DNA of 37,442 nucleotides, taken from assembly GCA_035699745.1 (NCBI GenBank), contig DASSPH010000025.1:1-37442 (forward strand), written 5' to 3'. Below the pieces are notes generated by a model. That model was not told where the DNA came from, did not search any database, and saw only the letters and a program-made list of their open reading frames with translations. Positions 22,940 through 32,400 of the stretch are shown piece by piece. The stretch is from Vicinamibacterales bacterium (GTDB lineage: Bacteria > Acidobacteriota > Vicinamibacteria > Vicinamibacterales > 2-12-FULL-66-21). The first letter of the stretch is position 1. Each line of letters starts with the position of its first letter. Made by a program: the position numbers and the translations under genes.

Positions 22940-22945
22940 TATAAT
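22940..22945 (+). promoter_or_regulatory. -10 box (TATAAT) of the BNR/sortilin-like gene
   Basis: Perfect TATAAT 40 nt before the ATG at 22986; no well-spaced -35 box. GGAG (22975-22978) provides a ribosome-binding site, so this gene has a normal leader, unlike several neighbours. Confidence 0.45.
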
Positions 22946-22985
22946 CGCCGGGCAAAACTCGACCGTTCCCCTTGGAGAAACATCG

Positions 22986-25900
22986 ATGAAGTTACGCGTG
23001 TTCGCTGCCGGTCTGTGCGCCGTGCTCGCGTTCGGCGGCCAGTCGCTCCTCGGCCGCCAGGCCGCATCCGCGCCGGCGTCGAGCGGTCCCTTCGACTCGC
23101 TGTACTGGCGGCCGATCGGACCCGCCACCATGTCCGGGCGGATCTCGGATCTCGCCATCTACGAAGCCAACTCGAACATCTGGTACGTCGCCACCGCGCA
23201 CGGCGGCGTGTGGAAGACCGTGAACAACGGCACCACCTTCGAGGCGCAGTTCCAGGACCAGGGACTGATGTCGATCGGCGACGTGGCCGTGTCGCAGAAC
23301 AACCCCGACCTGGTCTACATGGGCACCGGCGAGTCGAACAACCGCCAGAGCACGTCCTGGGGTGACGGCGTCTACAAGACCACCGACGGCGGCAGGACGT
23401 GGACGAACATCGGGCTCAAGACCTCCAGGCACATCAACCGGGTCGTGATCGACCCGCGCGACAACGACACGGTGTGGGTGGCGGCCACGGGGCCGCTGTT
23501 CGGCTCCGGCGGCGAGCGCGGCATCTTCAAGACCGTCGACGGCGGCAGGACCTGGAAGCAGACGCTCAAGGTCGACGAGGACACGGGCGCGAACGACCTG
23601 GTGATCGATCCGGCGAACAACAAGGTTCTGTACGCGTCGACCTACCAGCGCCGCCGTACCGCCTGCTGCATGAACGGCGGCGGTCCGGGCAGCGGCATCT
23701 GGAAGTCGACGGACGCCGGCGAGACCTGGACCCGGCTGAAAGGGAACGGCATTCCGGACGGTCCGCTCGGGCGCATCGCGATCGATGTGTATCGCAAGCG
23801 GCCGAACATCCTGTACGCGTCCATTGAAGGTCCCGCCGCAGGACGCGGCGGCGGCGGTGCCGCGCAGGGCGCGGCGGGAGCGCAGGGTGCGCGTGGCGGC
23901 GGAGCCGCGCCGGCGGCGACCACCGCCGAAGAAGCGCCTGGAGGTCAGGCGGGCGGCGGCTTCGGCGGACGCGGCGTCGCCACCGGCGTCAACGCGTCGG
24001 CGACCGGTCTCTACCGCTCGGACGACGCCGGCGCGACGTGGCGCAAGGTGAACAACGTCAACGCGCGGCCGATGTACTTCAGCCAGGTCCGCATCGATCC
24101 CAACGATCCGGAAGTGGTCTACATGGGCGGCGTCGGCCTGCACCAGTCGCTCGACGGCGGCAGGACGGTCGCCACCGACGTCGCCGAGTCGACCCATGAC
24201 GACGTGCACGCGATCTGGATCGATCCGGCGAACTCCAACCGCGTCGTCATCGGCAATGACGGCGGCCTCGCCCAGTCGTGGGACATGGGCAAGACCTGGG
24301 TGTTCGTCCCCAACCTGCCGGTGGGGCTCTTCTACCACGTCAGCGTGGACAACGCGATGCCGTTCAACATCTGCGGCGGCATGCAGGACAACTACGACTG
24401 GTGCGGGCCGAGCGCGGTGCGCGGCGCCGTCGGCATCGACAATTACCGGTGGACGACGATCCAGGGGGGCGACGGCTTCGTGGTGCTGCAGGATCCGCGC
24501 GACAATCGCGTGCTCTACAGCGAGTCGCAGGACGGCAACATCGTCCGCGTCGATCGCGTGACGAACGAGACGATGTCGATTCGCCCGGTCGCGCCGCAGG
24601 GCGAGCCGCCCTACCGGTGGCACTGGGACACCCCGATGCTGATCTCGCCGCACGACGCGGCGGTCGTCTACGTCGCCGCCAATCGCGTGTTCCGCGCGCC
24701 GGATCGCGGCCTCACGTTCACCCCGATCAGCCCGGATCTGACCACCGGCGAGGATTCCGATCGGGAGCAGATCGTGACGATGGGCCTGAAGGGCAGCGAC
24801 ATCACGATTGCCAGGAACGACGGCATCGGCGCCTACGGCACGATCGTCGCCCTCGCCGAGTCGCCGAAACAGGCGGGCGTGCTCTACGCCGGCACGGACG
24901 ACGGCCGGCTGCAGGTCACGGTGGACGGCGGCAAGGCGTGGAACGACGTCTTCACCAAGCTGCCCGACGCGCCGCGCGGCGCCTACGTCTCGCGGGTCAC
25001 GCCGTCGCGGTTCGACGCGGGGACGGCGTACATCACCATCGACGACCACCGGCGGAACAACTACGAGACGTACATCTACATGACGAAGGACTTCGGCAGG
25101 TCCTGGACGTCGATCAACGGCAATCTTCGCGGCGAGGTGATCAAGACGATCACCGAGGATCTGAAGAATCCCGACGTGCTCTACGTCGGCGCCGAGACCG
25201 GGCTGTTCCTGTCGCTGGATCGCGGCGCGGCCTGGTCGCGGCCGAAGTGGAACCTGCCGACGGTGCGCGTCGACGAGATCGTCATCCATCCGCGCGACAA
25301 CGCGATGGTGCTCGGCACCCACGGCCGCGCGATCTGGATCCTCGATCACCTCGAGCCGATTCAGGAGTACGCCGCGGCGCGCAACACCGAGGCGCGGCTC
25401 TTCACGCCGCCGCCGACGTCGATGTATCGCCGTCCGGCGCGCGATCGCAACTACGAGTTCTGGGGCAACCAGGTGTTCTACGGACAGAACCCGCCGCAGG
25501 CCGGCGTGCTCTCGTACTTCGTGAAGAGCAAGCCGGGCGACGTGAAGCTGAAGGTCAGCGATGCCACGGGCCGTGAAGTGCGCGAGATCGCCATTCCGGC
25601 CAACGCGGTGAAGGCCGGCATCAACAGCGCCTGCTGGGATCTGCGGGTGCAGCCGATCGCCGCCCCGCAGGGGGCGCAGGGCGGGCGCGGCGCCGGCGGC
25701 GGGCAGGCCGGGGCCGGCGGCGGCGGTCAGACTGGGGGCGGACAGGGTCCGTCGGCGGATTCCTTCGGGTTCGGCTGCGGCGGCGGCGCCGGCGGCTTCG
25801 GCGGCGGCTTCGGCGGGGGTGGCGGCGCCACGCCCGGCCCGTTCGTCCTCGCCGGCAGCTACAACGTCGCGCTCGTCGTCGACGGCAAGACCGTCGACAC

Positions 25901-26447
25901 CAAGGCGATGCGGGTCCTCGGCGATCCGGAAGTCGTGCTCACCGAGGCGCAGCGCAAGCAGCTCTTCGACATGGGCATGGAGATGCACGAGCTGCAGAAG
26001 CGCGCGACCGAGGCGGCGGCGGGAATCGCCTCGCTCAACCGGCAGATCGCGCAGCTCTCGCAGGAGATCGGCAGCAAGGCCGACCTCCCTGCCGACGTGA
26101 AGGCGTCGTTCGATTCGCTCAAGGCCGATACCGCGGCCCTCGCTCCGAAGCTGCCGCTGGCAGCCGGCGGCGGCCGCGGGGGCGGCGGACGCGGCGCCGC
26201 AGACACCAGCGTCAGCGGCCGGATCGCGCAGGCGAAGAACGGCATGATGGGCGGCCTCTGGCCGACCTCGATCACCATGAAGGCCTACAGCGACGCCAGG
26301 GCGGACGCCCCGAAGGCGCTGTCCGATGCGAACGCGCTCTTCGCGAAGGCGGCCGCCGTCAGCACGTCGCTCGCGAAATACAACCTGAAGCTCGATGCGC
26401 CGAAGCCGGTCGATGCCGGAACGGCCCGGAAGAAGACGACGATCTAG
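22986..26447 (+). CDS. Exported BNR/sortilin (VPS10)-like beta-propeller protein, 1153 residues
   Basis: Signal peptide 1-24 (ATG 22986 with GGAG upstream; an earlier TTG at 22932 would read through the promoter). The body, residues 33-800, holds many Asp-box (BNR) repeats, for example TTDGGRTW, TVDGGRTW, STDAGETW and SDDAGATW, forming one or two large propellers like the sortilin N-terminal domain. Cysteines in TACCMNGG and ICGGMQDNYDWCG may form disulfides. From about 840 there is a beta-sandwich-like section and a helical end. Three Gly/Ala/Gln/Arg-rich inserts interrupt it (about 23836-23980, 25665-25830, 26158-26205). Members are abundant in Acidobacteria and usually annotated as glycosyl hydrolases, but no catalytic site is proven. 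A paralogue lies at 29408-32614. Confidence 0.85.
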   Translation: MKLRVFAAGLCAVLAFGGQSLLGRQAASAPASSGPFDSLYWRPIGPATMSGRISDLAIYEANSNIWYVATAHGGVWKTVNNGTTFEAQFQDQGLMSIGDVAVSQNNPDLVYMGTGESNNRQSTSWGDGVYKTTDGGRTWTNIGLKTSRHINRVVIDPRDNDTVWVAATGPLFGSGGERGIFKTVDGGRTWKQTLKVDEDTGANDLVIDPANNKVLYASTYQRRRTACCMNGGGPGSGIWKSTDAGETWTRLKGNGIPDGPLGRIAIDVYRKRPNILYASIEGPAAGRGGGGAAQGAAGAQGARGGGAAPAATTAEEAPGGQAGGGFGGRGVATGVNASATGLYRSDDAGATWRKVNNVNARPMYFSQVRIDPNDPEVVYMGGVGLHQSLDGGRTVATDVAESTHDDVHAIWIDPANSNRVVIGNDGGLAQSWDMGKTWVFVPNLPVGLFYHVSVDNAMPFNICGGMQDNYDWCGPSAVRGAVGIDNYRWTTIQGGDGFVVLQDPRDNRVLYSESQDGNIVRVDRVTNETMSIRPVAPQGEPPYRWHWDTPMLISPHDAAVVYVAANRVFRAPDRGLTFTPISPDLTTGEDSDREQIVTMGLKGSDITIARNDGIGAYGTIVALAESPKQAGVLYAGTDDGRLQVTVDGGKAWNDVFTKLPDAPRGAYVSRVTPSRFDAGTAYITIDDHRRNNYETYIYMTKDFGRSWTSINGNLRGEVIKTITEDLKNPDVLYVGAETGLFLSLDRGAAWSRPKWNLPTVRVDEIVIHPRDNAMVLGTHGRAIWILDHLEPIQEYAAARNTEARLFTPPPTSMYRRPARDRNYEFWGNQVFYGQNPPQAGVLSYFVKSKPGDVKLKVSDATGREVREIAIPANAVKAGINSACWDLRVQPIAAPQGAQGGRGAGGGQAGAGGGGQTGGGQGPSADSFGFGCGGGAGGFGGGFGGGGGATPGPFVLAGSYNVALVVDGKTVDTKAMRVLGDPEVVLTEAQRKQLFDMGMEMHELQKRATEAAAGIASLNRQIAQLSQEIGSKADLPADVKASFDSLKADTAALAPKLPLAAGGGRGGGGRGAADTSVSGRIAQAKNGMMGGLWPTSITMKAYSDARADAPKALSDANALFAKAAAVSTSLAKYNLKLDAPKPVDAGTARKKTTI

Positions 26448-26484
26448 CTGAGCCCCTTTCCGGCCGGTTTACGCCTACCTGGGC

Positions 26485-27156
26485 ATGAGAACGTTCATGC
26501 TGGTGGTTCTGGGATGCCTGACCTGCGCAGCGCCTGCCGGCGCGCAGGCGCCCGAGCCCGGCGGCTCGGCGGGACACGGTGACGTCTATGCCGTCACCGG
26601 CTGGCAGAACCTCAGGTTGGATCGCACCGGCGACTTCGATCGGCCGGATCACAACTGGGTCCACGCCATCCTGTTCGGCGGCGCCGGAGGCGGCTGGTAC
26701 TGGACCGACCATCTCAAGACGCAGGTCGATGTCGGCGTCGGCACGCCGGCGCATCAGTACCGCTACCGCTCGCGAACGATCAACGGTTCCCCGACGAGCG
26801 AGATCTCGCGCGTCCGGATCACGCGGCCGAGCGTGTCGCTGTCGCAGCAATACCAGTTCTTCCGCAACCAGTGGTTCCACCCGCGCCTGGGCATCGGCAT
26901 CGACATCGCGCGGGAGACGCGGACCGAGCACTACGATCCGATCTGGGGCTTCGATCCGGTCAGCCGGGTGACGCGCGAGCTCGCCCCGGCCCGGAAAGAA
27001 GGGCCCGAGCACAGCACGGTCGTGCGCCCGTTCGGCGAGCTGGGCTTCAAGGCGTACATGACCCGGCGCGCGTTCTTCACCGGAGACATGCGGCTGATGG
27101 TGCGCGGCGGCATCGACCAGGCGCTGTTCCGCGCCGGGTTCGGCGTCGATTTCTGA
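26485..27156 (+). CDS. Probable outer-membrane beta-barrel protein
   Basis: A 223-residue protein with a signal peptide (1-20, AGAQA) followed by alternating hydrophobic/polar strands rich in Tyr, Trp and Arg (DVYAVTGWQNL, HAILFGGAGGGWYW, TQVDVGVGT, VSLSQQYQFF, HPRLGIGIDIA). It ends in AGFGVDF with a terminal phenylalanine, as small 8- to 10-strand barrels do. It is not assigned to a named family. The small lipoprotein follows 12 nt later. Confidence 0.7.
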   Translation: MRTFMLVVLGCLTCAAPAGAQAPEPGGSAGHGDVYAVTGWQNLRLDRTGDFDRPDHNWVHAILFGGAGGGWYWTDHLKTQVDVGVGTPAHQYRYRSRTINGSPTSEISRVRITRPSVSLSQQYQFFRNQWFHPRLGIGIDIARETRTEHYDPIWGFDPVSRVTRELAPARKEGPEHSTVVRPFGELGFKAYMTRRAFFTGDMRLMVRGGIDQALFRAGFGVDF

Positions 27157-27168
27157 TCGAGGGATGTG

Positions 27169-27579
27169 ATGACCAGACGAATCATGGCAATCGCGTTGAG
27201 CGCCGCGTTGACGACCACCGGCTGTGCCTCCGCGGCAGGACCGCGGGTCGCGGCGGATCCGGCGGCACCGCCGATCGACCGATCGACGATGGCGGAGTAC
27301 GCGCAGAGGATTCCGGCGGGAAGCCGGGTGCGCGTGGAGCAGACCGACGGCCGCAGCCTGCGCGGCACGCTGATGAAGGCCGGACCGGATTCAATCACGG
27401 TGCAGCGCAACACGCGCGTGCCCGAGCCGCCGGTGCAGATTCCGATCGAGCGGATCGCGCGCCTCACGCTCGATCAGGCGTCGTCGTCGGTCGGCAAGAA
27501 CATCGCCATCGGCGTCGCCTCAGGCGTGGGCGCGACGTTCGGCGTGCTCCTCCTCCTCGCGGCGATCTGGGGGGACTAG
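27169..27579 (+). CDS. Small lipoprotein with a C-terminal membrane helix
   Basis: 136 residues from ATG 27169 (GAGGG at about 6 nt; a GTG one codon earlier is possible). Lipobox TTTGC, then a beta-rich domain (AGSRVRVEQTDGRSLRGTLM, DSITVQRNT) like SH3/LSm-type proteins, with PIERIARLTLD. A terminal helix (KNIAIGVASGVGATFGVLLLL) resembles glycine-zipper segments. The last 60 nt overlap the convergent antiporter gene. Confidence 0.7.
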   Translation: MTRRIMAIALSAALTTTGCASAAGPRVAADPAAPPIDRSTMAEYAQRIPAGSRVRVEQTDGRSLRGTLMKAGPDSITVQRNTRVPEPPVQIPIERIARLTLDQASSSVGKNIAIGVASGVGATFGVLLLLAAIWGD

Positions 27580-28773
27580 GTCGAGCATCGGCGTGGTCAT
27601 GGCGGTCGTGACGAGCGCCATGATCACCATCATCGTGAACAGGCGCGGGCTGATGACGCCGAGGTCCAGCCCCACGTTCAGCACCACCAGCTCCATCAGG
27701 CCGCGGGTGTTCATGAGGATGCCGAGCCGCACTCCCAGGCGCTGCGGCATTCCCGTCAGGCGCGCGGCCAGCAGCGTGCCACCGAACTTCCCCGCCGTCG
27801 CCAGCACGACAATCGAGAGACAAATCGCCCAGTCCTGCCAGGACGCGAGGAGACCAATTTCCGTCCGCAGCCCGGTGACCGCGAAGAACGCCGGCAGGAA
27901 CAGGATCGTGACCACCGGCGTGCGATCGTGCTGCAGCCGGCGCGCCAGCGTGCTGCCGGCCGGGACGACCGCGCCGAAGAGAAACGCGCCGAAGATCGCG
28001 TGAATGCCGATCAGCTCCGCCACGACCGCGGACGCGAGCAGCCCGGCGAGCGCCCACGTGACGGCGGCGTGCGACAGCTCGCCGTCGGCGTCTTCGGTCA
28101 GCCGGACCGCGATCGGCCGCACCACGAGGAACATCGCGGCGATGAACGCGACCGTCAGTCCGAGGACGACGGCCGCGTCGAACAGCGTCGCGCGTGCGAT
28201 GCCGACCGTGATCGCCAGCAGGCACCACGCGCTCACGTCGTCCACCGCCGCGCACGTCAGCGCCGCCGTGCCGAGCTCGGTGCGCGACAGGCCGCGATCG
28301 GTGAGGATGCGCGCCAGCACCGGGAAGGCAGTGATCGACATCGCCACGCCCATGAACATGGCGAACGCGAGGAACGGCACGCCGGGCTGGCTCAACCCGC
28401 GATGCGTCGCCGCGGCGAGCGCCCAGCCCAGCGCGAACGGCACGGCGATGCTCGCCAGCGAAGTCACCACGTACGGCGCGGCACGCCGCCGCAGCGAACG
28501 CGGGTCGAACTCGAGGCCGACGACAAACATGTAGAGAATGACGCCGATCTGGGCGATGACGCCGAGCGTCGGCCGCGCCGCGGCCGGAAACAGAAACGCC
28601 TCGACGCCAGGCGCGACGGCGCCCAGCAGCGACGGCCCGAGCAGAATCCCGGCCAGGACTTCGCCGATGACCGGAGGCTGCCCGACCCGCGCGACCAGCA
28701 CGCCGAGCACGCGCCCGGCGATGACGACGATGGCGAGCGCGAGCAGGACGTGGAACAGCAGCTCGGTCGTCAT
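27520..28773 (-). CDS. Cation:proton antiporter, CPA2 family
   Basis: A 417-residue inner-membrane protein with about 12 hydrophobic helices. It includes GQPPVIGEVLAGILLGPSLLG near the start (the family's inverted-repeat helix), FPVLARILTDRGLSRTELG, and the ion-binding pair in AAVDDVSAW. A C-terminal GLMELVVLN...MALVTTAMTTP matches the KefB/NapA/CHX branch. No RCK/TrkA-N domain follows, unlike KefB/C, so regulation by NAD or glutathione is not expected. It exchanges Na+ or K+ for H+. The start overlaps the stop of the upstream gene by 4 nt, and the 3' end overlaps the convergent lipoprotein gene by 60 nt. Confidence 0.9.
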   Translation of the reverse strand: MTTELLFHVLLALAIVVIAGRVLGVLVARVGQPPVIGEVLAGILLGPSLLGAVAPGVEAFLFPAAARPTLGVIAQIGVILYMFVVGLEFDPRSLRRRAAPYVVTSLASIAVPFALGWALAAATHRGLSQPGVPFLAFAMFMGVAMSITAFPVLARILTDRGLSRTELGTAALTCAAVDDVSAWCLLAITVGIARATLFDAAVVLGLTVAFIAAMFLVVRPIAVRLTEDADGELSHAAVTWALAGLLASAVVAELIGIHAIFGAFLFGAVVPAGSTLARRLQHDRTPVVTILFLPAFFAVTGLRTEIGLLASWQDWAICLSIVVLATAGKFGGTLLAARLTGMPQRLGVRLGILMNTRGLMELVVLNVGLDLGVISPRLFTMMVIMALVTTAMTTPMLDLVPPDRREEEEHAERRAHA

Positions 28774-29333
28774 GAAGAGGCGGTGCCGCTCCGTCCGTCG
28801 TGCCGGCGCAGCCGTTCCCGGCGCGCGCGCTCCGTCTCGCGGATGCCGAGGTTGAACCAGAGCAGACGTCCCGCCGCCAGCAGCATGTTGATGCCGAGGA
28901 ATGCCGGCAGGATGATCTCGCGCCGTTCGTGCTCCAGGTAGGCGAACACGATGAGCGGGATGCCGGCGGCGATCAGCGCCCAGGCGATGATCTGCCGCTT
29001 CCGCAGGACGCGCGGATGGGTGTCGGCGTCCCGCGCCCGCGAAGGATGCAGCAGCGTGACGAGCGGTGGATTCGCGCGGCCGGCCGCGTCGAAGATGTCG
29101 AGGCGCATCCCGGGCGCCTTCGCGAGCGTCGCCTCGGCGAAGGCCTGGGCCGCGGAGAGCGAATCGAAGATGACGCAGGTGGCCTGGGCGGCGTCGGCGA
29201 ACGGCCGGCCGTCGGTGTCACACGGCGCGCCGCTGTCGAGGTCTTTCGCAAAGACCGCGACCTGCCCCGGCCGCACGATCTCCATCCAGCTCGCCGGCCG
29301 GCGGGACGGGTCGTGGAGCCGGACGATCTGCAC
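28770..29333 (-). CDS. Membrane protein of unknown function coupled to the antiporter
   Basis: 187 residues from GTG 29333 (six bases after a TACAAT box); ATG 29285 is an alternative that would drop 16 residues. The N-terminal 125 residues are soluble (RPGQVAVFAKDLDSG, a cysteine pair region, FDSLSAAQAFAEATL). Two transmembrane helices follow (about 133-152 and 158-175), and the tail is Arg-rich. No known domain was recognised. The ATGA overlap with the antiporter suggests an accessory subunit. Confidence 0.65.
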   Translation of the reverse strand: MQIVRLHDPSRRPASWMEIVRPGQVAVFAKDLDSGAPCDTDGRPFADAAQATCVIFDSLSAAQAFAEATLAKAPGMRLDIFDAAGRANPPLVTLLHPSRARDADTHPRVLRKRQIIAWALIAAGIPLIVFAYLEHERREIILPAFLGINMLLAAGRLLWFNLGIRETERARRERLRRHDGRSGTASS

Positions 29334-29339
29334 GGCTGT

Positions 29340-29345
29340 ATTGTA
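29340..29345 (-). promoter_or_regulatory. -10-like box of the antiporter operon
   Basis: TACAAT on the minus strand, six bases before the GTG at 29333. Supports that GTG as the first codon of a leaderless mRNA. Confidence 0.4.
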
Positions 29346-29394
29346 GGCTGCCGGAATCCGCCCGCCGCTCCGCTCTCCGCTTTCGGTGCTGGTG

Positions 29395-29400
29395 TAAACT
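29395..29400 (+). promoter_or_regulatory. -10-like box of the second BNR/sortilin-like gene
   Basis: TAAACT preceded by TGG-TG context, seven bases before the GTG at 29408; no Shine-Dalgarno sequence lies between. Divergent from the TACAAT at 29340-29345. Confidence 0.4.
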
Positions 29401-29407
29401 CCCGCAC

Positions 29408-32400
29408 GTGAAATCGAAATATTTCGTGGCTCCCGCTGCGGCGCTGGCGTTCGCCGCAGCCCTGGTGTTGGACGTCGCCGCATCGCGGCCGACGCAGACC
29501 GCCGCGGCCGACGGACCGATCGATCCGATGGTGCTGAAGGCGTACCAATGGCGCAGCATCGGGCCGCTGCGCGGCGGGCGCTCGATCGCCGTCAGCGGCG
29601 TCAAGGGGCGGCCGCGCGAAGCCTACTTCGGCGCGGTGGGCGGCGGGTTGTGGAAGACGACCGACGGCGGCGAGAACTGGAATCCGGTCACCGACGGGCA
29701 GATCAAGAGCTCCTCGGTCGGCGCCGTCGCCGTCTCCCAGTCCAACCCGGACATCGTCTACATCGGCATGGGCGAATCCTGCATCCGCGGCAACATCATG
29801 CCGGGCGACGGGATGTACAAGTCGACCGACGCGGGCAAGACGTGGACGCACGTCGGCTTCGGCGACGGCACCGTCGACGCCATCTCGAAGATCCGCGTGC
29901 ATCCGTCCAATCCCGACATCGTGTGGGTCGCCGTGTTCGGCAAATACGGCACGAACAGCGAGCAGCGCGGCGTGTTCAAGACGACGGACGGCGGCAAGAC
30001 GTGGACGAAGGTGCTCTACCGCGACACCAGGACCGGCGCGGTGGACCTGTCGGTCGATCGTCGCAATCCGAACACGATCTACGCGGCGCTCTGGGAGGCG
30101 TACCGCGTCGAGTACCAGATGTCCAGCGGCGGGCCCGGCAGCGGGCTGTTCAAGTCCACCGACGGCGGCGAGAACTGGACGGAGATCACGCGCAATCCCG
30201 GCCTGCCCTCCGGCGTCGTCGGGCGCATCGGCATCGACGTCTCCGGCGCGGACCCGAATCGCGTCTACGCCCTGGTCGAGAACGAGCGCGGCGGTCTGTA
30301 CGTCTCCGACAACGCCGGCGGCACATGGATGCTCGTCAACGAGAACCGCAACATCCGGCAGCGCGCGTTCTACTACACGCACGTCATCGCCGATCCTGCC
30401 GCCAAAGACACCGTCTACATGCTGAACACGAGCGCGTTCCGCTCGACCGACGGCGGCAAGACCGTCGCCAACGTCGGCCAGGGAACGCACGGCGACCATC
30501 ACGACCTGTGGATCGACCCCGACGATCCCAGGCATCTCGTGATCGGCAACGACGGCGGCGGGGCGGTGTCGATCGCCGCGGGCCAGGGCTGGACGGCGCA
30601 GGACTTCGCGACGGCGCAGTATTACCACGTCATCACCACCCGGCACGTGCCGTTTCACGTCTGCGGCGCACAGCAGGACGGCAGCACCGTCTGCGTGCCG
30701 AGCAACGCGACGGTCGGCGGCGGACGCGGCGCGGCTGGCGGAGCCGCCGGTGGCGGCGGACGCGGCGGCGCCGCGCCGGAGCTGTACAGCCCCGGCGGGG
30801 CGGAGCCGGGCTACGTCGCACCCGATCCGCTCAACGTCGACATCTTCTACGCCGGCGGCAACAACGGATCGCTGCTCACCCGCCTCGATCGGCGCACCAG
30901 CAACCTGCGCGAGGTCAATCCGTATCCGCGCATGTTCTCCGGGGAACCGTCGAGCGAACTGTTCGAGCGCTGGCAGTGGACCTATCCGATCATCTTCTCG
31001 CACGCCGACCCGCGCGTGCTCTACACCGCGTCGCAGCACGTGTGGAAAACCACCAACGGCGGCGACACGTGGGACAAGATCAGCCCCGATCTCACGCGCC
31101 ACGATCCCAAGACGATGGGGCCGTCGGGCGGTCCGATTACCCACGACATGAACAGCCCCGAGGTCTACGCGACCGTGTTCGCGCTCGGACCCGGCAAGAA
31201 GGACGTCAACATCCTGTGGGCCGGATCCGACGACGGGCTCGTGCACGTGACGCGCGACGGCGGCAGGAACTGGACGAAGGTCACGCCGCCCGACATGCCC
31301 GACCTCGGACGCGTCAGCCAGATCGACGCGTCCAGCTTCGAGCCGGGCGGCGCCTACGTGGCGGTGAAGAAGCCGCTGCTGGCCGACTTCGCCCCCTACG
31401 TGTTCCGCACGCGCGACTTCGGCAAGAGCTGGACGAAGATCGTGAACGGCATCCCGGCGAACGATTACGTCCACGTCGTCCGCGAAGACCCGACCCGCCG
31501 CGGCCTGCTCTATGCCGGCACGCAGCACGGGTTCTACATCTCGTATGACGACGGCGATCGGTGGCACCCGCTGTCGCTGAATCTGCCCGACGTGCCCATC
31601 GTCGATCTCTGGGTCGACGCCAACGCGATCGCCATCGCGACGCACGGCCGCAGCTTCTACGTGCTGGACGACCTCGCCGCGCTGCGTCAGGCCGGCGGCT
31701 CGACCGCGGCCGCGTCAGGCGAGTTCGTGTTGTACAAACCGGCGGATGCGATCCGCGGCGTGGGAGCCGCGAGCATTCCGTACTTGCTGCGCAAGCCGGC
31801 GCAGAAGATGACGATCGAGATCCTCGACGGGAAAGGCCAGGTCGTCGGCACGATTCAGGGCGCTCCACCGGCGGCGGGCGGAAGAGGGGCGAGAGGTGCG
31901 GCGCCGGAAACGGGTGAAGAAGCGGCGGGGGGCGGCGGCCGCGGGCGCGGCGGCCCGCCCACCGCGTCGATGGCGGCGGGGCTGAATCGCGCGAGCTGGA
32001 CGCTCAACTATCCGGGCGCCGTCACCTTCCCGGGCATGATCCTGTGGGGCGCGACGACCAACGGGCCGCTGGCGCTGCCCGGTACCTACCAGGTGCGGAT
32101 GAGCGTCGACGGCCAGACGCAGACGCAGCCGCTCGTCGTCCGCAAACATCCGCTGCGCAACACGCCGGACGCCGATCTCGCGGAGCAGTTCAACCTGGGG
32201 ATTCAGATCCGCGACAAGATCAGCGAAGCCAACAATGCCGTCATCCAGATCCGCCGCATCAAGGACGCGATCAACGAGCGGCTGAAGAAGTCGCCGGACG
32301 CGCAGCTGAAGACCGCGGGCGACGAACTGCTGATCGGCCTGAGCGCCGTCGAACAGGACATCTACCAGGTCAGGAACCAGAGCGGACAGGATCCGCTCAA

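Noticed and set aside
22932-22985. TTG at 22932 as start of the BNR/sortilin-like gene
   Set aside because: It precedes the TATAAT box and the ribosome-binding site of the ATG at 22986, which begins a proper signal peptide.
22992-25988. 998-codon ORF opposite the first BNR/sortilin-like gene
   Set aside because: Shadow caused by codon bias of the real gene; no recognisable domain.
29337-29345. Fourth copy of the GntR element (TGTATTG)
   Set aside because: The half TGTATTG matches but the partner ACA at the required distance is missing; it is better explained by the TACAAT -10 box.
28973-31645. 890-codon ORF opposite the second BNR/sortilin-like gene
   Set aside because: Extends through a divergent promoter region into another gene; no domain.
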